A DNA stretch of 64,000 nt, taken from NCBI RefSeq assembly GCF_016858125.1, contig NZ_CP064781.1, positions 1,364,001-1,428,000 of the forward strand, read 5' to 3'. The DNA is from Azospira restricta (GTDB lineage: Bacteria; Pseudomonadota; Gammaproteobacteria; Burkholderiales; Rhodocyclaceae). How positions within the stretch are numbered: the stretch's first letter is position 1; each line of letters starts with the position of its first letter. The notes beneath the pieces are model-generated. The model saw only the letters and a list, made by a program, of their open reading frames with translations. It had not been told where the DNA came from and ran no database searches. Positions 24,163-33,397 of this stretch are shown here, piece after piece. A program made the position numbers and the translations under genes.

Positions 24163-25464
24163 CTAGAACGCGGCGAGGCGCTGGTTGGCGAGCGCCAGCC
24201 GGTTGGCCAGCACTTCCAGGAAGGCCTGATAGAAGTGCATGCGGCAGGCCTCCGAGGCGCGCGCGAGCGCCTCGCCGCGCACCGTGATCACCTTCGCGTC
24301 GGTCAGCGCCGAGACGTCGGCGCCGCGCAGCTGCGCGCCGCGGCTGATCACCGCCATTTCGCCGAAGCAGTCGCCGGCGGTGAGCAGGTTGAGGATCTTG
24401 CCGTGCTTGCTCACCTTCAGCTCGCCGTCGGCGAGGAAGCAGAAGAAATCGCCGGGCTCGCCGTCGCGCATCACCAGGTCGCCGGGCGCGACTTCCCGCC
24501 ACTGCGAGAAGCCCACCACTTCCCAGATCTCGACGTCGGAGAAGTCGGCGAAGAAGGTGAGCGAACGCAGCGTGTCGAACTTCTCGGTCTCCGCGAAATC
24601 CTGCGCCGCCGCCCGCCGCTTCTTGCTGCGGAAGAATTCGGCGAGGTCCTGCGCGAACTCCGTCCACTCCGCGTAGCGCCGGTCGAGTTCCTTGGCCATG
24701 GCCCGGGCGACGATCGCCTCGAGGCTCGCCGGCACCTCCCGACGCAGCTGGTGCAGCGGCGTCGGCGCGGTGTTGATGATCTGGTAGACCATGTTGTAGT
24801 TGTTGCTCGCCTGGAACGGCAGCTGGCCGGCGAGCAGCTGGTACATGACGACGCCGAGCGAGTAGATGTCGGTGCGGTGGTCGAGCGGCTGTTCCTTCAC
24901 CTGCTGCGGCGACATGTAGGCCGGCGAGCCGATCCCGGACACCTGCGTGCGCTCGGCGCTGCCGGTGATCGCGGCGCCGAAGTCGGAGATCTTGATGTCG
25001 CCGCTGCCGGCGTTGGCGCCGGCGACCAGGATGTTCGCCGGCTTGATGTCGCGGTGGGTGACGCCGAGGCGGTGCGCGAAGTCGAGCGCGCGCGAGCACT
25101 TGAACGCGATCTCGACGACGCGCTCGACCGGCAGCAGCCGGTCGGGCGTGCAGAAGGCCTCCAGCGTGCCGCCCGGCACGTATTCCATGACGATGTAGCA
25201 GAGGTCGTCGGCGACCACCGCATCGTAGATCTGCACGATGTGCGGGTGGTTCAGCTTGCCGACCAGCGAGGCCTCGTTGAGGAACAGGTGCGAGTACAGC
25301 CGGCCGCGCTCGCGGTCCTTCAGCGCCTCGGGGAAGGCCAGCTTGAGCGCGACCTCGCGCTGCGCGAAGGGGTCGCGCGCGAGGTAGACGGAAGCGGTCG
25401 CGCCGCGCCCCAGCTCGCCGACGATCTCGTACTTGCCGATGCGGTCGGGCGGGGGCGTGGCCAT
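24163..25464 (-). CDS. Ser/Thr protein kinase with C-terminal cyclic-nucleotide-binding domain
   Basis: A soluble protein of 433 residues. The Hanks-type kinase domain (about 10-270) has the glycine loop GELGRGATASVY, catalytic Lys 41, HRDIKPAN with D139, DFG at 161-163 and the activation-segment GSPAYMSPQQV. A cNMP-binding-type beta domain (about 295-425) contains DGEPGDFFCFLADGELKVSKHG and GDCFGEMAVISRGAQLRGADV. The phosphate-cassette Arg is not clearly placed, so ligand binding is uncertain. No membrane helix. It starts seven bases after argH on the same strand and is probably cotranscribed with it. Confidence 0.92.
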   Translation of the reverse strand: MATPPPDRIGKYEIVGELGRGATASVYLARDPFAQREVALKLAFPEALKDRERGRLYSHLFLNEASLVGKLNHPHIVQIYDAVVADDLCYIVMEYVPGGTLEAFCTPDRLLPVERVVEIAFKCSRALDFAHRLGVTHRDIKPANILVAGANAGSGDIKISDFGAAITGSAERTQVSGIGSPAYMSPQQVKEQPLDHRTDIYSLGVVMYQLLAGQLPFQASNNYNMVYQIINTAPTPLHQLRREVPASLEAIVARAMAKELDRRYAEWTEFAQDLAEFFRSKKRRAAAQDFAETEKFDTLRSLTFFADFSDVEIWEVVGFSQWREVAPGDLVMRDGEPGDFFCFLADGELKVSKHGKILNLLTAGDCFGEMAVISRGAQLRGADVSALTDAKVITVRGEALARASEACRMHFYQAFLEVLANRLALANQRLAAF

Positions 25465-25471
25465 GGCCGGC

Positions 25472-26860
25472 TCAGAGGCGGCTGCGCGCCCGTGCGATCG
25501 CCGCGCGCACCTGCGTCGGCGCGGTGCCGCCGAGGTGGTCGCGGGCGGCGAGCGAGCCTTCGACCGTCAGCACGGCGAAGACGTCGTCGCCGACCAGCGG
25601 CGAGAACTGCTGCAGCTCGGCGAGCGGCAGTTCGGGCAGGTCGACGCCGAGGTCCTCGGCGCGCTTGACGGCGAGGCCGACCGCTTCGTGCGCGTCGCGG
25701 AAGGGCAGGCCCTTCTTGACCAGGTAGTCGGCGAGGTCGGTCGCGGTGGCGAAGCCCTGCGTCAGCGCGTTGCGCATGTTCTCCGGGCGCGCCTCGATGC
25801 CGCCCATCATGTCGGCGAAGATGCGCAGCGTGTCCAGCACCGTGTCGGCGGTGTCGAACAGCGGCTCCTTGTCTTCCTGGTTGTCCTTGTTGTACGCCAG
25901 CGGCTGGCCCTTCATCAGCGTCAGCAGCGCGATCAGGCTGCCGTTCACGCGGCCGGTCTTGCCGCGCGCCAGTTCCGGCACGTCCGGGTTCTTCTTCTGC
26001 GGCATGATCGAGCTGCCGGTGCAGAAGCGGTCGGCGATCCTGACGAAGCCGAAGCGCGGGTTCATCCACAGCACCAGCTCTTCCGAGAGGCGCGAGAAGT
26101 GCGTCATCAGCAAGGCGGCGGCGGCGCAGAATTCGATGCCGAAGTCGCGATCCGACACCGCGTCGAGCGAGTTCTCGCAGACGCCGTCGAAGCCGAGTTC
26201 CCTGGCGACGAACTCGCGGTCGATCGGGTAGGTCGTGCCGGCCAGCGCCGCGGCGCCGAGCGGCAGGCGGCTGACGCGCTTGCGGCAGTCGGCGAAGCGT
26301 TCCTTGTCGCGCTGCGTCATCTCGAAGTAGGCCAGGAGGTGGTGGCCGAAGGTCACCGGCTGCGCGACCTGCAGGTGCGTCGAGCCGGGCATCGGCGTCG
26401 CCGCTTCCTGCTCGGCCAGCACCAGCAGGTTCTCCTGGAACTGGCGGATCAGCGCGAGGATGTCGTCGATCGTGTCGCGCAGCCACAGGCGGATGTCGGT
26501 CGCCACCTGGTCATTGCGCGAGCGGCCGGTGTGCAGGCGCTTGCCGGCGTCGCCGACCAATGCGGTCAGGCGCTTCTCGATGTTGAGGTGCACGTCCTCG
26601 AGGTCGAGCGACCATTCGAAGCGGCCGGATTCGATCTCCTCCCACACCTGCTGCATGCCGCGCTCGATGTCGGCGAGGTCCTGGGCGGCGATGATGCCCT
26701 GCTTGGCCAGCATCTTCGCGTGCGCCAGCGAACCGCGGATGTCCTGGCGCCACATGCGCTGGTCGAAATCGACCGAGGCCGTGTAGCGCTTGACGAGGTC
26801 GGACATCGGCTCGGAGAAGCGGCCGGCCCAAGTGTATTGGGAGGAATTGTTCTGGCTCAT
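25472..26860 (-). CDS. argH: Argininosuccinate lyase
   Basis: A protein of 462 residues, standard length, for the last step of arginine synthesis (argininosuccinate to arginine and fumarate). The signature [12 protein letters not shown] is intact, as are [12 protein letters not shown] and the catalytic-His region [13 protein letters not shown]. It is divergent from the algZ-like gene; argH next to algZ-algR is also the order in Pseudomonas. Confidence 0.97.
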   Translation of the reverse strand: MSQNNSSQYTWAGRFSEPMSDLVKRYTASVDFDQRMWRQDIRGSLAHAKMLAKQGIIAAQDLADIERGMQQVWEEIESGRFEWSLDLEDVHLNIEKRLTALVGDAGKRLHTGRSRNDQVATDIRLWLRDTIDDILALIRQFQENLLVLAEQEAATPMPGSTHLQVAQPVTFGHHLLAYFEMTQRDKERFADCRKRVSRLPLGAAALAGTTYPIDREFVARELGFDGVCENSLDAVSDRDFGIEFCAAAALLMTHFSRLSEELVLWMNPRFGFVRIADRFCTGSSIMPQKKNPDVPELARGKTGRVNGSLIALLTLMKGQPLAYNKDNQEDKEPLFDTADTVLDTLRIFADMMGGIEARPENMRNALTQGFATATDLADYLVKKGLPFRDAHEAVGLAVKRAEDLGVDLPELPLAELQQFSPLVGDDVFAVLTVEGSLAARDHLGGTAPTQVRAAIARARSRL

Positions 26861-26913
26861 GATGAATGCAACGCAGTGGGCTAAAATGGCCTGAATTCAA
26901 GCCTTTGACGAGA

Positions 26914-27921
26914 ATGGCAAGTATAAAGCAAAACCCTGCCGGGCACCGGCTGCCGGACTTCCGCAACCTCGGCGTGATGCTGCGCGTGCTGCTCGGCGTC
27001 AACCTGATCGCGCTCGCCGCGGCGCTGGCGCTGGCGCCCGACCTGCTCGGCTGGCTGCCGCGCTACGTCGAGCTGGCGGTCTGGGTCGAGCCGCTGCTGC
27101 TGGCCAGCCTGCTGCTGCTGGCGCTGTTGCGCGACCTGTTGTGGCGGCTGCCGTATGCCGCCGCGGTGGCGCTGGTGCTGCTGCTGGTGATGCTGCAGGC
27201 GGTGCTGCTGCAGGACTTCTGGCGCTTCATGGGCTTCGCCGACGGCGGCTGGCCGACGCTCTTGCGCGGTGCGCTGCTCGCCGCCGCCGCCGCCGCCGCC
27301 ATGCTCGGCTATTTCTTCCTGCGCGCCGGCGCACTGTCGCCGGCCGTCGCCGAGGCGCGAATGCAGGCGCTGACCGCGCGCATTCGTCCGCACTTCCTGT
27401 TCAACAGCCTCAACGCCGCGCTGTCGCTGATCCGCAGCGAGCCGCGCCGCGCCGAGCAGGCGCTGGAGGAGCTGGCCGAGCTCTTTCGCGCGCTGATGCG
27501 CGACCACCGCGAGCTGGTGCCGCTCGCCGACGAGGTCGCGCTCTGCCGGCAGTACCTCGACCTCGAGAAGCTGCGCCTCGGCGAGCGTCTGCAGGTCGAC
27601 TGGGCGATCGAGGCGCTGCCCGAGCTGCTGGTGCCGCCGCTGCTGCTGCAGCCGCTCCTCGAGAATGCGGTCTATCATGGCATCGAGCCGTCCACCGTGC
27701 CGGGGACGATCCGCATCCGGCTGGCGCGGCGCGGCGACGAGCTGGCGATCGAACTGGAGAATCCGGTCAGCGCCGGCGGCGCGCATCCGGCCGGGAACCG
27801 CATGGCGCTGGCCAACATCCGCGAGCGCTTGGCGCTCTACTACGACCTGGAGGCGCGGCTGGAGGTCAAGGAGGACGGGGGGAGCTACAAGGTGCAGATG
27901 GTGCTGCCATGCCGGAACTGA
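26914..27921 (+). CDS. algZ: AlgZ/FimS-like sensor histidine kinase (LytS type)
   Basis: A protein of 335 residues with about four membrane helices in the first 140 residues and a LytS-type kinase domain: H160 in RPHFLFNSLN, then LLLQPLLENAVYHGIEP and a C-terminal ATP-binding part with NIRERLALYY. AlgZ-type kinases lack the canonical EN-x-DNA boxes and control, with AlgR, surface and virulence traits in Pseudomonas. ATG 26914 is used; an ATG at 26866 would extend into the argH promoter. It overlaps algR by 13 bases. Signal unknown. Confidence 0.88.
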   Translation: MASIKQNPAGHRLPDFRNLGVMLRVLLGVNLIALAAALALAPDLLGWLPRYVELAVWVEPLLLASLLLLALLRDLLWRLPYAAAVALVLLLVMLQAVLLQDFWRFMGFADGGWPTLLRGALLAAAAAAAMLGYFFLRAGALSPAVAEARMQALTARIRPHFLFNSLNAALSLIRSEPRRAEQALEELAELFRALMRDHRELVPLADEVALCRQYLDLEKLRLGERLQVDWAIEALPELLVPPLLLQPLLENAVYHGIEPSTVPGTIRIRLARRGDELAIELENPVSAGGAHPAGNRMALANIRERLALYYDLEARLEVKEDGGSYKVQMVLPCRN

Positions 27922-28673
27922 AGATATTGATCGTCGACGACGAGGCGCCGGCGCGCATGCGCCTGCGCGAGCTGCTCGGCGACGTCGCCGGCGAGGTGCC
28001 GAACCGCGTGCTCGGCGAGGCCGCCGATGGTGTCGCCGCGCTCGCCGCGATCGAGCGCGAGGCGCCCGACGTCGTGCTGGTCGACATCCGCATGCCGCGC
28101 ATGGACGGCATCGAACTGGCGCAGCACCTGGCGCAGCTGGCGCAACCGCCGGCGCTGGTGTTCACCACCGCCTACGACAGCTACGCGATCCAGGCCTTCG
28201 ACCTCAACGCCGTCGACTACCTGCTGAAGCCGGTGCGCGCGCCGCGGCTGGCGACCGCGCTGGCCAGGGCGCGCGCGGCGCGGCCGTTGCCCGAGCCGGT
28301 GCTGCGGCAGCTGCAGCCGGGCGGGCGCAGCCACCTCTCCTGCCACGAGCGCGGCCGGCTGCTGCTGGTCCCGGTCGGCGAGGTGCTCTACCTCAAGGCC
28401 GACCTCAAGTACGTGCTGGCGCGCACGCGCGAGCGCGAATACCTGCTCGACGAATCGCTGACCCACCTCGAGCAGGAGTTCGCGCAGCGCTTCATCCGCC
28501 TGCACCGCGGGGCGCTGGTGGCGAAGGATGCGATCGCCGGCTTCGAACGCGCCGCCGCCGACGATGCCGACACGCACTGGCTGGCGCTGGTCCGCGACGT
28601 TCCGGAGAAGCTGCCGGTGAGCCGCCGCCAGTGGCCGCTGGTCAAGTCCTACGCGCGGCAGGTGTCGACATGA
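27909..28673 (+). CDS. algR: AlgR-like LytTR response regulator
   Basis: A protein of 254 residues: receiver domain (about 1-120) with phospho-acceptor D59 in VLVDIRMPRMDG and K in YLLKPV, then a LytTR DNA-binding domain (about 140-250) with the typical FIRLHRGALVAKDAI. Partner of the overlapping AlgZ-like kinase. LytTR regulators bind direct repeats; no target site could be assigned here. Its stop overlaps the next gene (ATGA). Confidence 0.9.
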   Translation: MPELKILIVDDEAPARMRLRELLGDVAGEVPNRVLGEAADGVAALAAIEREAPDVVLVDIRMPRMDGIELAQHLAQLAQPPALVFTTAYDSYAIQAFDLNAVDYLLKPVRAPRLATALARARAARPLPEPVLRQLQPGGRSHLSCHERGRLLLVPVGEVLYLKADLKYVLARTREREYLLDESLTHLEQEFAQRFIRLHRGALVAKDAIAGFERAAADDADTHWLALVRDVPEKLPVSRRQWPLVKSYARQVST

Positions 28674-30193
28674 TTCAGCTGGTCCTCGACCTGTGGCGCG
28701 ACGCCACGCCCTACCTGCTCGGCGGTGCGCTGCTGCTGTCGGCGGTGCTGTCGCGGCTGCCGGCGAGTGGGCGGACGACGCTCAAGCACTCGCTGCTCTT
28801 CCTCGTCTGCTGGCTGGGGCTCGACGCGGTCGCCGTCTTCTTCGCCTGGCAGGGGCAGGTGCTGATCGCCGCCGGCGTCCATCAGGTGGCGCTGCTCGGA
28901 CTCGGCCTGGTGCTGATCCGCCTCGCCGGGCTGGCCGTCTTCCGCCAGCTGCTGCCGGCGCTGAAGGTGCAGACGCCGCGCATCCTTGAGGACATCGTTG
29001 TCATCGCTGGCTACCTGCTGTGGACGATGATCCGCCTGTCCGCAACCGGCGTCGAACTGTCCAGCCTGGTCGCGACCTCGGCGGTGATCACCGCGGTGCT
29101 CGCCTTCGCGATGCAGGACACGCTCGGCAACATCCTCGGCGGGCTGGCGCTGCAGCTCGACAACTCGCTCGAGATCGGCGACTGGGTGAAGATGGACGAG
29201 CTGTCCGGCCGCGTCGTCGAGATCCAGTGGCGCTACACGGCGATCCTGACGCGCAACGGCGAGAAGGTCGTCGTGCCGAACAGCCAGCTGATGAAGGGCA
29301 AGTTCTCGGTGATCGGCGACCGCGACCTCGGCGTTCCCGGCTGGCGGCGCTGGATTTGGTTCAACGTCGATTACAGCGTCAACCCGTCGCTGGTGACCGG
29401 CGCCGTCGAGCGCGCGGTGACCGAGGCGGAAATCGCCAACGTCGCGCGCGAGCCGCGCCCGTCCTGCGTGGCGATGGAGTTCGCCGCCGGCTCGGTGCGC
29501 TACGCGCTGCGCTACTGGCTGCTCGACCCGCAGGACGACGACCCGACCGACTCGGCGGTGCGCGCGCACGTGCTGGCGACGGTGCAGCGCAACGGCTGGC
29601 GGATGGCGCTGCCGGACCAGATCGTGCACATGGTGCAGGAGGGCGACGCGCATCGCGAGGCGGTCTGGCAGCGCGAACTGAACCGGCGGCTGCACGCGCT
29701 CTCCGGGATCGAACTGTTCGCCTCGCTCGACGAGAACGAGCGGCACAAGATGGCCGAGCGGCTGGTGCATGCGCCGTTCGCCAAGGGTGGCGTGATCACC
29801 CGCCAGGGCGCGGTCGCACACTGGCTGTACATCATCGTCAGCGGCGAGGTGGACGTCTTCTGGGAGCCGCCGGACGGCGAGCGCCGGCTGCTGACGCACC
29901 TGCCGCAGGGCAGCGTCTTCGGCGAGATGGGGCTGATGACCGGTGCTCCGCGCGCGGCGACCGTGGTCGCCGCCACCGACGTCGAGTGCTACCGGCTCGA
30001 CAAGGCCGGCTTCGAGGACATCATCCGCGCCCGTCCGGAGCTCGCCGAAAGCATGTCGCACATCCTCTCCGAGCGCCTGCACCAGATCGAGACGCTGCAG
30101 AACGAATACCAGCGCGCGCGCAGCGACAGCGAGCGTGCCGAGCACCGCGCGGCGATCGTGCAGCGCATCCGCGAGTTCTTTGGCCTCAAGTAG
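28670..30193 (+). CDS. MscS-family ion channel with C-terminal cyclic-nucleotide-binding domain
   Basis: A protein of 507 residues. Four to five membrane helices occupy about residues 10-150, with a pore-lining helix resembling MscS (SAVITAVLAFAMQDTLGNILGGL), followed by the MscS beta domain (GDWVKMDELSGRVVEIQWRYT). A cNMP-binding domain (about 350-480) follows, with YIIVSGEVDVF, GSVFGEMGLMTGAPRAATVVA; the phosphate-cassette GEMGLMTGAPRAAT includes the usual Arg. It fits the bacterial cyclic-nucleotide-gated MscS subgroup. Overlaps algR by four bases. Confidence 0.92.
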   Translation: MIQLVLDLWRDATPYLLGGALLLSAVLSRLPASGRTTLKHSLLFLVCWLGLDAVAVFFAWQGQVLIAAGVHQVALLGLGLVLIRLAGLAVFRQLLPALKVQTPRILEDIVVIAGYLLWTMIRLSATGVELSSLVATSAVITAVLAFAMQDTLGNILGGLALQLDNSLEIGDWVKMDELSGRVVEIQWRYTAILTRNGEKVVVPNSQLMKGKFSVIGDRDLGVPGWRRWIWFNVDYSVNPSLVTGAVERAVTEAEIANVAREPRPSCVAMEFAAGSVRYALRYWLLDPQDDDPTDSAVRAHVLATVQRNGWRMALPDQIVHMVQEGDAHREAVWQRELNRRLHALSGIELFASLDENERHKMAERLVHAPFAKGGVITRQGAVAHWLYIIVSGEVDVFWEPPDGERRLLTHLPQGSVFGEMGLMTGAPRAATVVAATDVECYRLDKAGFEDIIRARPELAESMSHILSERLHQIETLQNEYQRARSDSERAEHRAAIVQRIREFFGLK

Positions 30194-30219
30194 CCCGGCG
30201 TGAGGCATTTCCGCCGTTC

Positions 30220-30262
30220 TTGACCGGCATCAAACAGGCGCGGGATGCCGCCCGCCTATAAT
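30220..30262 (+). promoter_or_regulatory. FNR-type box and promoter of the cytochrome c gene
   Basis: TTGAC-CGGC-ATCAA (30220-30233) is a full FNR/ANR-type site. TATAAT (30257-30262) begins about 30.5 bases from its centre, placing the box near -41.5, the class II position. No -35 hexamer is seen at the usual place. Confidence 0.7.
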
Positions 30263-30288
30263 CCGGGCTCCCGCGGAGGAACGGATTC

Positions 30289-30969
30289 ATGAAACAAATC
30301 AAGCGCTTCATCGCGATTTCCGGCGCCTGCCTGCTGCCGCTGCCGGCGTTCGCGCTGGACCTCGACAAGGCGAAGGACATCTACGGCCCGTGCGCCGCCT
30401 GCCACGGCGAGTTCGGCGCCGGCGGCAAGAAGGGCGAGTATCCGCGCATCGCCGGCCAGCAGCCGAAGTACATCGAGGCGCAGCTGAAGTCGTTCCAGAA
30501 GCGCATCCGCCCGAACATCCCGATGATCCCCTATACCGAGGAGCGCGAGCTGTCGCATGAGGACATGAAGACCGTCGCGGAATTCCTCGCGCAGATCGAG
30601 CTGCCGACGAAGATGCCGACGTTCAGGGGCGACGAGGACGCGCTGACGCGGCTGCAGATGGTCGAGAAGGTGATGATCGTGCCGCGCGTCGAGGGCGACA
30701 TCGGCAAGGGCGGGGCGCTCTACCAGAAGCAGTGCGCCAGCTGCCACGGCAAGCAGGGGCAGGGCAAGGGCATGTTCCCGATGGTCGTCGGCCAGTACAC
30801 CAACTACCTGCAGAAGCAGATCACTGCCTTCCTCAAGGCCGAGCGCCCGCACGACGAGGACAGCGCCAGGGAGGGCGTGCTCTTCGCCCTGCAGGCGCAG
30901 GACATCCAGGACATCCTCGCCTACCTGACGACGCTGCAGAACCCCGAGGCCGACGCGGCTAGACCTTGA
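30289..30969 (+). CDS. Diheme cytochrome c (cytochrome c4-like), periplasmic
   Basis: A protein of 226 residues with a signal peptide (about 1-22) and two class I cytochrome domains with CAACH (about 36-40) and CASCH (about 146-150). Candidate sixth ligands are the Met residues in each half. The two-domain layout is that of cytochrome c4, an electron carrier to terminal oxidases. Promoter features suggest FNR-dependent expression under low oxygen. The 3' end overlaps the convergent regulator gene by 11 bases. Confidence 0.92.
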   Translation: MKQIKRFIAISGACLLPLPAFALDLDKAKDIYGPCAACHGEFGAGGKKGEYPRIAGQQPKYIEAQLKSFQKRIRPNIPMIPYTEERELSHEDMKTVAEFLAQIELPTKMPTFRGDEDALTRLQMVEKVMIVPRVEGDIGKGGALYQKQCASCHGKQGQGKGMFPMVVGQYTNYLQKQITAFLKAERPHDEDSAREGVLFALQAQDIQDILAYLTTLQNPEADAARP

Positions 30970-31600
30970 TCCAGCCCTGCTGCAGCGCGTAGCGGATCAG
31001 TCCCGCCGGCGTCTCGATGCCGAGCTTCTTGCGCAGGTTGAGGCGATGCGTCTCGACCGTGCGCACGCTGACCGCCAGCTGCTGCGCGATGCGCTTGTTG
31101 CTGTTGCCCTGCGCGACCAGGATCAGGACTTCGCGCTCGCGTTCGGTCAAGGGCGGCGGCTCGCTGCCGCCGGTGGCCAGCGCCGTCGTCAGCGGCGCGC
31201 TGTAGTACGAACCGCCGGCGGCGACGGCGCGGATGGCGGCGATGATCTCCTTCGAGCTGGCGTCCTTCAGCACGTAGCCGGCGGCGCCGGCGCGGATCGC
31301 GCTGATCACGTATTCCCGGTTGTCGTACATCGACAGCATCAGCGCCCGCGCCTGCGGCGCCACCGCCGGCAGCTGCTCGGCGACGTCGAGCCCGCTGATG
31401 TCGGGCAGGCCGATGTCGAGCAGCACCAGGTCCGGCTGCAGCGCGGCGGCCAGCGCCAGCGCCTCGCGGCCGCTGCCGGCCTCGCCGACGACGCAGATGC
31501 CGGGCGTCTCGCCGAGGCGGGAGTGCAGCCCGTCGCGGACCAGCTGGTGGTCGTCGACCAGCAGCACGCGGATGTCGGCGGCGTCCGCGGCGGCGCTCAT
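30959..31600 (-). CDS. NarL/FixJ-family response regulator (LuxR-type HTH)
   Basis: A regulator of 213 residues: receiver domain with phospho-acceptor D62 (LVLLDIGLPD) and K112, then a LuxR-type helix-turn-helix near 148-205 (LTEREREVLILVAQGNSNKRIAQQLAVSVRTVETHRLNL, given by key parts). Partner of the kinase encoded just upstream on the same strand; the two genes overlap by four bases. Target genes are unknown, but the inverted repeat at 33027-33060 before the operon is a candidate autoregulatory site. Confidence 0.93.
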   Translation of the reverse strand: MSAAADAADIRVLLVDDHQLVRDGLHSRLGETPGICVVGEAGSGREALALAAALQPDLVLLDIGLPDISGLDVAEQLPAVAPQARALMLSMYDNREYVISAIRAGAAGYVLKDASSKEIIAAIRAVAAGGSYYSAPLTTALATGGSEPPPLTEREREVLILVAQGNSNKRIAQQLAVSVRTVETHRLNLRKKLGIETPAGLIRYALQQGWIKV

Positions 31601-32964
31601 GTCGCCCCCTCCTTGCTGGCGGCGGCCATCGGCAGCCGCGCCACGAGCAGCGTGCCGCCGACCTCGTCGCCCTGGTCGACGGCGAGGCTGCCGCCATGGT
31701 GCTCGACCCGTTCGCGCATGTTGCGCAGGCCGATGCCCTTGTTCAGCCGGCCGGTCGCGGCCAGCCCGAGGCCGTCGTCGCGGATCGCCAGGCGCAGGCT
31801 GTCGCCGTCCCGGTCCAGCGTCAGGTCGACATGCGTCGCGTGCGCGTGGCGCTCGACGTTGGTCAGCGCCTCCTGGGCGACGCGGAACAGGCTGGTCGTC
31901 GCGCTGCCGGCGGCGAGCGGCGGCAGCGGACCGATCGCGGCGCGAACCGCGATGCCGGTGCGGTGGCCGAAGTCGTCGGCGAGCTGCTCGAGCGCGGCGG
32001 GCAGGCCCAGTTCGTCGAGCAGCGAGGGGCGCAGGTCGTGCGAGATGCGGCGGATTTCGTGGATCACCTCGGAGAGGCCGGCGAGGCCGGCGTCGATCGC
32101 CTCGGCGGCGTTGCCGCGGCCGGCCTGCAGGCGCTCCTGCGCCAGTTCGAAGCGGAACTTGGTCGACACCAGCAGTTGGCTCAGCCCGTCGTGCAGCTCG
32201 CGCGAGACGCGCGCGCGCTCCTCCTCCTGCGAGGAGACCAGGCGCTGCGTCAGCTGCTTCAGCTGCTGGTCGGCGATGCGGTGCTCGCTGACGTTCAGCG
32301 CCATGCCGCCGCCGAACACCGCCAGCGCCGCGATCACGGCCACCGCCGCGAGGCCGAGCATCGTCGCCGTGATGTTGGCCGAGGTCTGCTCCTTGATCCG
32401 CTGCGCGCCGGCGGCGACGTCGTCGAGGTAGATGCCGGTGCCGTACATCCAGCCCCAGCGCTTCAGCTCGACGACGTAGCTGAGCTTGTCGGCCGGATGT
32501 CCGGTCGACGGCTTGTTCCAGTTGTAGCGCAGGTAGCCGCCGCCCTGCTGCGCGGTGGCCAGCAGGCTCTGGATCACCGGCACGCCGCTGGCGTCGCGCA
32601 CCGACCACAGGTTGCTGCCGACCAGCTCCGGCTGGCGGGGGTGGACCAGGTTGGTGCCGTCGCGGTCGTAGGCGAAGAAGTAGCCGTCGTCGCCGAAACT
32701 CATCGACGACAGGATGCGTTTCACTTCCTCGCGCGCCAGCGCGTCGTCGAGCCCGCTGCGGTCGATGCGCTCGATCGAGGTCTGCGCCAGCTCGACGTAG
32801 TGGCGCAGTTCGGTGCGCTTCGCGGCGAGCATGCTCTCTTCGAGCAGCTCGGCTTCCAGCCGGGCCAGCTCGCGCGACTGCAGCGTCACCAGCGCGGCGA
32901 TCGCCAGCACGGCGGCGACCAACGGCAGCACGGCGAGGACGATGATTTTTTGCCGGAGGCGCAT
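31597..32964 (-). CDS. Cache-domain sensor histidine kinase (HisKA_3 type)
   Basis: A protein of 455 residues. A membrane helix at about 6-27, a periplasmic single-Cache domain (about 45-185; FGDDGYFFAYDRDG, WGWMYGTGIYLDD), a second helix at about 198-220, then a NarX-like HisKA_3 domain with H258 in SRELHDGLSQLL, and a HATPase domain (QEALTNVERHA, DDGLGL). Small-Cache domains of this form commonly bind small organic molecules. ATG 32964 is chosen since it opens with a basic residue run before the helix; ATG 32997 is the alternative. Confidence 0.9.
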   Translation of the reverse strand: MRLRQKIIVLAVLPLVAAVLAIAALVTLQSRELARLEAELLEESMLAAKRTELRHYVELAQTSIERIDRSGLDDALAREEVKRILSSMSFGDDGYFFAYDRDGTNLVHPRQPELVGSNLWSVRDASGVPVIQSLLATAQQGGGYLRYNWNKPSTGHPADKLSYVVELKRWGWMYGTGIYLDDVAAGAQRIKEQTSANITATMLGLAAVAVIAALAVFGGGMALNVSEHRIADQQLKQLTQRLVSSQEEERARVSRELHDGLSQLLVSTKFRFELAQERLQAGRGNAAEAIDAGLAGLSEVIHEIRRISHDLRPSLLDELGLPAALEQLADDFGHRTGIAVRAAIGPLPPLAAGSATTSLFRVAQEALTNVERHAHATHVDLTLDRDGDSLRLAIRDDGLGLAATGRLNKGIGLRNMRERVEHHGGSLAVDQGDEVGGTLLVARLPMAAASKEGAT

Positions 32965-33026
32965 GGCGGTGTCAGGGGCGGACGGGGGAACACCCATTGT
33001 AATCGGCGCGTCGGCGTCTGCTTCTG

Positions 33027-33060
33027 CGTAGCACTACGTAGCCGGCGTGGGTAGTAGTGC
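33027..33060. promoter_or_regulatory. Inverted repeats between the Cache kinase and the 91-residue gene
   Basis: CGTAG-CA-CTACG (33027-33038) is a short palindrome, and GCACTAC (33031-33037) is repeated inverted as GTAGTGC (33054-33060) after 16 bases. The elements sit in the divergent intergenic region and could bind the NarL-type regulator of the adjacent operon (inference). Confidence 0.4.
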
Positions 33061-33121
33061 GAATGGTCCGCCGCGCGGCGCTCGGCGATAGTGACGACCA
33101 TCGCAACCGGAGGGCCTGGAA

Positions 33122-33397
33122 ATGTCGGAACAGCTTGTTGGCGTCGTCGCGGAGAGCCTGCTCGAATGCGCGGGCGAAGGAAACGAAGTCGGCCGCGAGG
33201 ACAGCGTCGAGCGCCTGCGCGAGGATGCCGAGCGCTACCGCTGGCTGCGCCAGCAGCAGGCGATCAACTGCTGGCCGCAGGTGGTCGACGGGCTCTACCG
33301 CCTGATCGGCAACGAACTCGATGCCGCGGTCGACGAGGCGATGCACGCCGCGCGCGGCGCCCGCCGTTCGCCGAGCGGCCGCTCCATCCTCAACTGA
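33122..33397 (+). CDS. Small protein of unknown function
   Basis: A soluble, acidic protein of 91 residues with no signal or membrane segment, predicted mostly helical (ERLREDAERYRWLRQQQAI). The ATG is preceded by GGAGGGCC at good distance, and codon use resembles the neighbours, so it is probably real. I do not recognise the family. It is divergent from the Cache kinase and convergent with the TPMT-like gene (stops adjacent, overlapping by eight bases). Confidence 0.65.
   Translation: MSEQLVGVVAESLLECAGEGNEVGREDSVERLREDAERYRWLRQQQAINCWPQVVDGLYRLIGNELDAAVDEAMHAARGARRSPSGRSILN

Noticed and set aside
27665-28669. Upstream extension of the MscS channel frame
   Set aside because: The extension overlaps algZ and algR in another frame; the channel proper begins at ATG 28670, overlapping the algR stop.
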